A DNA stretch of 41,903 bases from Rhodocyclales bacterium (lineage in GTDB: Bacteria > Pseudomonadota > Gammaproteobacteria > Burkholderiales > Rhodocyclaceae): the NCBI GenBank assembly GCA_026399435.1, contig JAPLQX010000025.1, forward strand, positions 1 to 41,903, in the 5' to 3' direction. Below, piece by piece: positions 37,247-41,903 of the stretch (position 1 is the first letter of the stretch; every line of letters begins with the position of its first letter). The position numbers and the translations under genes are program-made. The notes beneath the pieces are model-generated. The model ran no database searches and had not been told where the DNA came from. It was given only the letters and a program-made list of their open reading frames with translations.

Positions 37247-38358
37247 ATGGAAGCCGAACGCATCAACGCCGTTGCCAACCGTATCGCCGACCTTTCCGGT
37301 CGCAGCGAGCAACTGCGGAGGTATCTTTGACTACGACGGGAAAGCGGAAAAGCTCGCCGAGCTGAACCAGGTCCTCGAAGACCCCAAGCTCTGGGATGAC
37401 GCCGAGCGCGCCCAGACCCTGGGACGCGAAAAGAAATCCCTCGAAGCCGTGGTCGGCACGCTGTCCGGCGTCAGCTCCGGCCTTGCCGAAGCCCGTGAAC
37501 TGTTCGAACTGGCACGGGACGAAGATGACGAAGAGACGATGGCTGCCGTGGAAGCCGATCTCGACGAGGCCGAAAAACTGGTCGCCGACCTCGAATTCCG
37601 CCGCATGTTCAACAATCCGGCCGACCCCAACAACTGCTTCATCGACATCCAGGCCGGCGCCGGCGGCACCGAAGCCTGCGACTGGGCCTCGATGCTGCTG
37701 CGCCAGTACCTGAAATACTGCGAGCGCAAGGGCTTCAAGACCGAACTGCTGGATGCTGGAGCAGACCGACGGCGACGTGGCCGGAATCCGCAGCGCCTCG
37801 ATCAAGGTCGAAGGCGACTACGCCTACGGCTTCCTGCGCACCGAGACCGGCGTGCACCGGCTGGTGCGCAAATCACCTTTCGATTCCTCGGGCGGCCGCC
37901 ACACCAGCTTCGCCAGCCTGTACGTGTATCCCGAGATCGACGATTCGATCGAGGTCGAGATCAACCCCGCCGACCTGCGCACCGACACCTTCCGCGCCTC
38001 GGGCGCCGGCGGCCAGCACATCAACAAGACCGACTCGGCGATCCGCATCACCCACATCCCCACCGGTATCGTCGTACAGTGCCAGAGCGACCGCTCGCAG
38101 CACCGCAACCGCGCCGAGGCAATGGCCATGCTGAAATCGCGTCTCTACGAACTCGAATTGCGCAAACGCCAGGCCGAAGCCGACAAACTCGAAGCCGGCA
38201 AGACCGACGTCGGCTGGGGTCACCAGATTCGCAGCTATGTCCTGGACAATTCGCGCATCAAGGATTTGCGCACCAACGTCGAGATATCAGCCACGCAGAA
38301 GGTGCTCGACGGCGATCTTGACCAGTTCATCGAAGCCAGCCTCAAGCAAGGCGTATAG
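37247..38358 (+). CDS. prfB: peptide chain release factor 2, programmed frameshift plus a 7-bp duplication
   Basis: Release factor 2, which ends translation at UGA and UAA. It begins [19 protein letters not shown] and reaches an in-frame TGA at 37328-37330 within the standard CTT-TGA-C slip site; the +1 frame continues [14 protein letters not shown]. After KTELL (near 37751) the frame is broken again by a perfect 7-bp tandem duplication (37747-37760). Reading past it gives [16 protein letters not shown] and the rest, with the stop-codon recognition tripeptide SPF and GGQ ([10 protein letters not shown]) intact, to 38358. Removing one repeat and the recoded base gives 367 residues, the normal size. 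As written no full RF2 can be made without a second shift. Confidence 0.9.
37317..37331 (+). promoter_or_regulatory. programmed +1 frameshift site of prfB
   Basis: GGAGG (37317-37321), three bases, then CTT TGA C. This is the conserved autoregulatory site: when RF2 is scarce the ribosome pauses at UGA, the upstream Shine-Dalgarno-like sequence pushes it +1, and full RF2 is made. Confidence 0.95.
37747..37760. repeat. perfect 7-bp tandem duplication disrupting prfB
   Basis: TGCTGGA occurs twice without a gap (37747-37753, 37754-37760). Deleting one copy restores the family sequence [14 protein letters not shown] across the break. Confidence 0.95.
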
Positions 38359-38378
38359 AAGGCGTACTTCGTCCGGCC

Positions 38379-40232
38379 ATGATTACCGACACCAACCGCG
38401 AGGAAAGCGCCGATCTCGATGCCTTGTTGCGCATGGGTGTGCATGTAGCCCTTGCCGGCGCTGACTTCAAGCAGGCCTTCGAAAGCTTTCTCGCCGAATT
38501 GCCTCTGCGAGCTCCGGATTTTGCCACTCGCATGCCGCCTGGTGCAGAGCGGTCGATCGGCCTGGCGCTGTTTCGCGAGATATGGAACCACACGCCGCGG
38601 CCCGACCTCGGCTGGAAGCGGCTGACTCTGCCGAAGCCCGAGCGCAACGCACCCTGCCCCTGCGGCTCGGGCAGGAAATACAAGCAGTGCTGTACTCCGC
38701 TGGAAGGGACCCCCCCCTTCCCCAGTGGCGGATTCACCGTGCTGAGCTATGTCCTCGAAACCGTGCCCGTGGCGGACTACGGGAATTTGCCGTTACGGCA
38801 ACTTGATCCCGAGGAAGTAGCGCACGTGGCGTCCGAGTGGCAAGCCGATGACCGTATAGAGCCCGCCACGCTTCTGCTCGAAGCGTTGCTGGCGCCCGGC
38901 ACCAAGCTGGACTCGCGCCACGAACACGCCTTCGACACATTGTGCGACCTCTATCTCGATGACGGCCGCGCCGATGAACGGCTTGCCTTGGTCGAGCGCT
39001 TCATGCGTACCCAGGACAAGCAGTTGCGCGCCGCCGCATGGCAGCGCCGGGCGGCGCTGCACGCCGACAGCGGCGAGCACATCCAAGCCTGGGAAGTATT
39101 CAAGGAAGCGCAACGGCTCGAACCGGACAACCCTTCACTCGCCCATCTCGAACTCGTTCTCCTTGCCAATCAGAATCGCTACGACGAAGCCCGGACACGA
39201 GCCGCCTTCTGGGCGAAGCGGCTGGTCAAACTCGGCTACGCCGACGAACCCATCGTCGCCCTGATGGAGGACGTGGCGCGCGACCCGGAGGTGCTGCGCG
39301 CGATGCTTGCCGAGCAGAGCGAAGACTGGGATGCCGAAGCCACGCCGGAAGACCTCGACGCACTGGAAAGCATGATAGAAAACCTGCCGGTGCCGTCCTG
39401 CCAGTACCGACTTTCGCCGCAGGACGCCGACGCCGGCCCGCTGCACGCATTGCCTGAACTCGCCGCGGTCGAGCAGGATTGGGACGACATGTACTGGGGT
39501 GATGCCGATGAGCGCAATCCCTGGAGCGACACCAGTTGGCTGGGCTGGCTGGGCAGCCATCCGATGGCGTGGCAGAGCTTCGCGGTGATCGAAGACGTGA
39601 TTGGCGTCGTGGGAGACAGTCTGTTTCCCGAAGACGCCGATGACCGGCTCGACCGGATGGAAGACAGCCTGTTCGACCATGCCCTCGTTCTGCTGCGCCG
39701 AGTGCTGGCCGACAACGGGGCGGAAGGACTCACGCTGGAGTGGGGCTGGATGGAGAATCGGCCCGCCCTGCGACTGTTGATGCAAAAGATTGATATGGCG
39801 CGCTACTCGCAAGGGGAACTACCCTTGCTCGAATGGCTGGTGCTCACGCTGAATCCCAACGACAACGGCGGCCAACGCGAACGCCTGGTGCATGCCTATT
39901 GCGAAGCCGGACGCCCCACCGATGCCCTGGCAGTCTGCGACCGTTATCCGGGCGACGATCTGGCCGGCATCCTGTATGGCCGCGTGCTGGCGCTCTACCT
40001 GCTAAGCAGGCGCGGCGACGCGGTAGCGGCACTCGCCCATGCCGCAAAACGCCTACCCAACGTGCTCAAGACGCTGATCGCCGCCCGCCCCAAAACGCCA
40101 CCGCTGACGCCGGGAATGGTGACACACGGCGGCGACGACGAAGCCTGGCGCTATCGCGTGGCGAGTCGTGAGACCTGGACGAAATGCGAGGCACTGGACT
40201 GGCTCAAGGAAACCGCCGGCCGCAAGCCCTGA
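38379..40232 (+). CDS. SEC-C zinc-motif protein with helical repeats
   Basis: A 617-residue protein with an SEC-C zinc-binding motif APCPCGSGRKYKQCC (C93, C95, C104, C105), similar to the end of SecA. It is followed by about 500 residues that are mostly helical; the stretch at about 190-270 (AAWQRRAALHADSGEHIQAWEVFKEAQRLEPDN) resembles TPR repeats. An acidic Trp-rich region (WDDMYWGDADERNPWSDTSW, near 370-390) follows. The role is unknown; SEC-C motifs mediate zinc-dependent binding to proteins or the ribosome. It starts 20 bases after prfB and may share its transcript. The start is ATG at 38379. Confidence 0.75.
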   Translation: MITDTNREESADLDALLRMGVHVALAGADFKQAFESFLAELPLRAPDFATRMPPGAERSIGLALFREIWNHTPRPDLGWKRLTLPKPERNAPCPCGSGRKYKQCCTPLEGTPPFPSGGFTVLSYVLETVPVADYGNLPLRQLDPEEVAHVASEWQADDRIEPATLLLEALLAPGTKLDSRHEHAFDTLCDLYLDDGRADERLALVERFMRTQDKQLRAAAWQRRAALHADSGEHIQAWEVFKEAQRLEPDNPSLAHLELVLLANQNRYDEARTRAAFWAKRLVKLGYADEPIVALMEDVARDPEVLRAMLAEQSEDWDAEATPEDLDALESMIENLPVPSCQYRLSPQDADAGPLHALPELAAVEQDWDDMYWGDADERNPWSDTSWLGWLGSHPMAWQSFAVIEDVIGVVGDSLFPEDADDRLDRMEDSLFDHALVLLRRVLADNGAEGLTLEWGWMENRPALRLLMQKIDMARYSQGELPLLEWLVLTLNPNDNGGQRERLVHAYCEAGRPTDALAVCDRYPGDDLAGILYGRVLALYLLSRRGDAVAALAHAAKRLPNVLKTLIAARPKTPPLTPGMVTHGGDDEAWRYRVASRETWTKCEALDWLKETAGRKP

Positions 40233-40325
40233 GGCAAGGTCTTCGGGACGGCAGAGCACGATTCGAAAAGGTTTAGCGCGGTAAGGACGCGACCATGACA
40301 CTCAGACTGGAGCAAACCGGCTTCG

Positions 40326-40358
40326 CGAAAGTCGGCGCTGGCGACACGGCGATTTTCG
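40326..40358. repeat. dispersed hairpin element, copy C
   Basis: CGAAAGTCGGCGCTGGCG then ACACGGCGATTTTCG. The ends CGAAAGTCGGCG and CGGCGATTTTCG pair at 10 of 12 positions with one further G-T wobble, so this copy forms the best hairpin of the three (see 853-884 and 18471-18496). Confidence 0.65.
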
Positions 40359-40366
40359 CCAGCTAT

Positions 40367-40398
40367 TCGGCCTTATGGAAAGCTTTCCATAAGGCCGA
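40367..40398. repeat. perfect 32-bp palindrome
   Basis: TCGGCCTTATGGAAAG (40367-40382) followed directly by its exact complement (40383-40398), centred on AAGCTT. It sits nine bases after copy C of the dispersed element and about 90 bases before the antitoxin operator. Possible roles are a terminator-like hairpin or a dyad binding site. Confidence 0.85.
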
Positions 40399-40487
40399 GG
40401 ACCACCCGTATAGTCCCTGAAACAGCCGCGGTTTTCTCCGCCCACATTACCCCTCGTCCAGGCCTCTTTGCTCACGCCCGGTCAGAA

Positions 40488-40518
40488 CTGTGTCACAATG
40501 TCACCCGTTGTGACACAG
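40488..40518. promoter_or_regulatory. 11-bp inverted-repeat operator of the Phd/VapB-VapC operon
   Basis: CTGTGTCACAA (40488-40498) and TTGTGACACAG (40508-40518) are exact complements with nine bases between them and end 12 bases before the antitoxin ATG. The spacing (20 bp centre to centre) puts both half-sites on one DNA face, suitable for autorepression by antitoxin-toxin complexes. Confidence 0.6.
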
Positions 40519-40530
40519 GCAGGCTTGACC

Positions 40531-40764
40531 ATGAAAACCATCACCATCCGCGAGGCACGCGAAGGGCTTTCCCACCCGGAACAACTTTTCGCCGAGAACG
40601 ACGAGGTCATCGTGACCAAGCGCGGCGAGCCGGTGGCGCGCATCCTGCCGATCAGGCCGGCAAAACCGAAGATCCGCTCCCTGGCGGCATTCCGTGCCAG
40701 CCAGACGCCGCTCTCGCCGCCGCTCTCGCAGACCATCGTCGAAAACCGGGAAGATCGCTACTGA
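40531..40764 (+). CDS. Phd/YefM-type antitoxin (VapB partner)
   Basis: A 77-residue antitoxin. The N-terminal MKTITIREAREGLSHPEQLF and VIVTKRGEPVARILPI are the Phd/YefM DNA-binding and dimerisation fold; the C-terminal tail (LSPPLSQTIVENREDRY) is the likely toxin-binding part. The start is the ATG at 40531, right after the inverted-repeat operator; the in-frame ATG at 40468 would read through that operator. Its TGA overlaps the toxin ATG (TGATG), the usual coupling. Confidence 0.88.
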   Translation: MKTITIREAREGLSHPEQLFAENDEVIVTKRGEPVARILPIRPAKPKIRSLAAFRASQTPLSPPLSQTIVENREDRY

Positions 40765-41189
40765 TGATCTATGCCGATACCAGCGCCCTGGTAAAACGCT
40801 ATCTGGACGAACCTTTCAGCGCCGAGTTCGACGCGCTGCTGCAACAAGGCGCGATGGCCATCACTCGCCTGACCGTCGTCGAGATGCGCTGTGCGCTGGC
40901 ACGCCGGCGCCGCAACCGGGAGATCGATAGCCTGCGCGAGAGCCGCATCAACGCGGAACTTGCCGCCGACATCAACGATGGCGCCCTGCGAGTCGGTGAC
41001 GTCGGTGACGCCCATTTCACCGCCGCCTATCACCTGATCGGCCAGCTTGGGCACATTTCCTTGCGTACGCTGGATGCACTGCATCTGGCAAGCGCCGACC
41101 AGATGGCGGCAGCCGGCTTCGCCACCGCCGACAAGACCCAGGCCGAGGCCGCCGTCGCGCTCGGCTTGACCGTTCATCGTTTCTACTAA
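40764..41189 (+). CDS. vapC: VapC-type PIN-domain toxin
   Basis: A 141-residue PIN-domain ribonuclease. The four acidic metal-binding residues are present: D5 in MIYADTSALVKRY, E40 in TVVEMRCALARR, D104 in RTLDALHLASA, and D123 in FATADKTQ. VapC toxins cut tRNA or rRNA and are held by their antitoxin. It follows the Phd-type antitoxin with an overlapping start and ends nine bases before lysS, so read-through into lysS is possible. It appears intact. Confidence 0.92.
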   Translation: MIYADTSALVKRYLDEPFSAEFDALLQQGAMAITRLTVVEMRCALARRRRNREIDSLRESRINAELAADINDGALRVGDVGDAHFTAAYHLIGQLGHISLRTLDALHLASADQMAAAGFATADKTQAEAAVALGLTVHRFY

Positions 41190-41198
41190 GCCCCGATC

Positions 41199-41903
41199 AT
41201 GACCGACACCACTCCTATCCCAACTCTCGCCGACGAGAACCGCCTGATTGCCGAACGCCGCGAAAAACTTGGGCAATGGCGCGCCACCGGCAAGGCCTTC
41301 CCCAACGACTTCTCGCGGGAAAACCTCGCCGGCAAACTCGACGAACTCTACAGTGCCAAAACCCGCGAGGAACTCGAGGCCGCGCTGATCGAAGTCAAGG
41401 TCGCCGGCCGCATCATGCTCAAGCGCGTCATGGGCAAGGCCAGCTTTGCCAGCATCCAGGACGTTTCCGGCCGGATCCAGATCTTCGTCAGCAACGATGT
41501 CTCCGGCGAAGAGGTGCACAAGCAGTTCAAGGGCTGGGACCTGGGCGACATCGTCGGCTGCGAAGGCACGCTATTCAAGACCAAGACCGGCGAACTGACG
41601 GTGAATTGCAGCGTCATCCGCCTGCTCACCAAATCATTGCGGCCGCTGCCCGAAAAGTTCCACGGTCTCACCGATGTCGAGCAGAAATACCGCAGCCGCG
41701 AACTGGACCTGATCACCAACGAGCAGACGCGCTTCACCTTCGTCGCCCGTAGCCGGATGATTCAGTCGATCCGCAACTACATGATGCACCACGGCTTCCT
41801 CGAAGTCGAAACGCCGATGATGCACCCCATTCCGGGCGGCGCCAGCGCCAAGCCCTTCACCACGCATCACAATGCGCTCGACATGCAACTGTTCCTGCGC
41901 ATC
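41199..41903 (+). CDS. lysS: lysyl-tRNA synthetase, class II, 3' end beyond window
   Basis: The first 235 residues of class II lysyl-tRNA synthetase. The anticodon-binding OB-fold domain is present ([25 protein letters not shown], about 65-89), followed by the start of the catalytic domain with motif 1 ([28 protein letters not shown]). It charges tRNA-Lys in the cytoplasm. In betaproteobacteria lysS normally follows prfB; here a SEC-C gene and a toxin-antitoxin pair lie between. The start is the ATG at 41199. It is cut by the right edge. Confidence 0.96.
   Translation, partial: MTDTTPIPTLADENRLIAERREKLGQWRATGKAFPNDFSRENLAGKLDELYSAKTREELEAALIEVKVAGRIMLKRVMGKASFASIQDVSGRIQIFVSNDVSGEEVHKQFKGWDLGDIVGCEGTLFKTKTGELTVNCSVIRLLTKSLRPLPEKFHGLTDVEQKYRSRELDLITNEQTRFTFVARSRMIQSIRNYMMHHGFLEVETPMMHPIPGGASAKPFTTHHNALDMQLFLRI

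Larger units (their letters stand above)
40233..40530. other. 298-bp gap with repeat, palindrome and toxin-antitoxin operator
   Basis: Between the SEC-C gene and the antitoxin gene. It holds copy C of the dispersed hairpin (40326-40358), a perfect 32-bp palindrome (40367-40398) and an inverted-repeat operator (40488-40518). No coding region is supported. Confidence 0.7.

Overview
The window is high-GC chromosomal DNA of a betaproteobacterium, most likely a Rhodocyclales or Sterolibacteriaceae-type organism. The basis is gene order and protein flavour: pyrG-kdsA-(DUF1330)-eno-ftsB and prfB followed by lysS are betaproteobacterial arrangements, and the catabolic genes look like those of aromatic, alicyclic or steroid degraders. 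This assignment is inference. Both ends cut through genes (pssA at the left, lysS at the right). No tRNA, rRNA, CRISPR array or transposase gene was seen.

Layout. 1-700: 3'-truncated pssA and a small entericidin-like lipoprotein. 919-10735 (minus): one compact ten-gene operon. In order of transcription it encodes an acyl-CoA ligase, livK, livH, a repeat-flanked DUF559 gene, livM, livG, livF, a DHA2-type MFS transporter, a nitronate-monooxygenase-like flavoprotein and an IclR regulator. 10990-17015 (plus, divergent): a two-subunit acyl-CoA dehydrogenase, a TesB-like thioesterase, a zinc alcohol dehydrogenase, an alpha/beta hydrolase and a DUF2461 protein. The two arms together look like uptake, CoA activation and beta-oxidation of a carboxylic acid whose identity the sequence does not give. 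A TTGACA promoter and a CAGAACA/TGTTCTG dyad lie between the arms.

17071-18462: a ccdAB toxin-antitoxin pair with tandem palindromic operators, then truC. 18768-25237 (minus): a degenerate defence island. It holds hsdR, a KilA-N DNA-binding gene where hsdS might be expected, an hsdM cut off before its catalytic NPPF/Y motif, the C-terminal half of a GHKL-type ATPase with a PD-(D/E)XK nuclease domain, and a helical protein with an RNxxxH (HEPN-like) motif whose 3' end appears frameshifted. Long palindromes and a GC-rich repeat insertion lie inside it. No hsdS is visible.

25585-31793 (plus): a LeuE-type exporter, an MFS transporter, an RlmI-like methyltransferase, a thioredoxin-like protein, a DEAD-box RNA helicase and a gamma-carbonic-anhydrase-like protein. 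31795-36252 (minus): the pyrG-kdsA-DUF1330-eno-ftsB housekeeping operon. 36360-37112 (minus): a SapC-family protein. 37247-38358 (plus): prfB with its usual programmed +1 frameshift and, unexpectedly, a second disruption caused by a perfect 7-bp tandem duplication. 38379-41903 (plus): a 617-residue SEC-C protein, a 32-bp perfect palindrome, a Phd/VapB-VapC toxin-antitoxin pair with an 11-bp inverted-repeat operator, and the start of lysS.

The points most worth a second look are the 7-bp duplication in the essential gene prfB, the truncated restriction island with its GHKL-nuclease and HEPN-like remnants, the matched palindromes around GAATTC whose arms vary in a compensated way, and a short dispersed hairpin element present three times in 42 kb.
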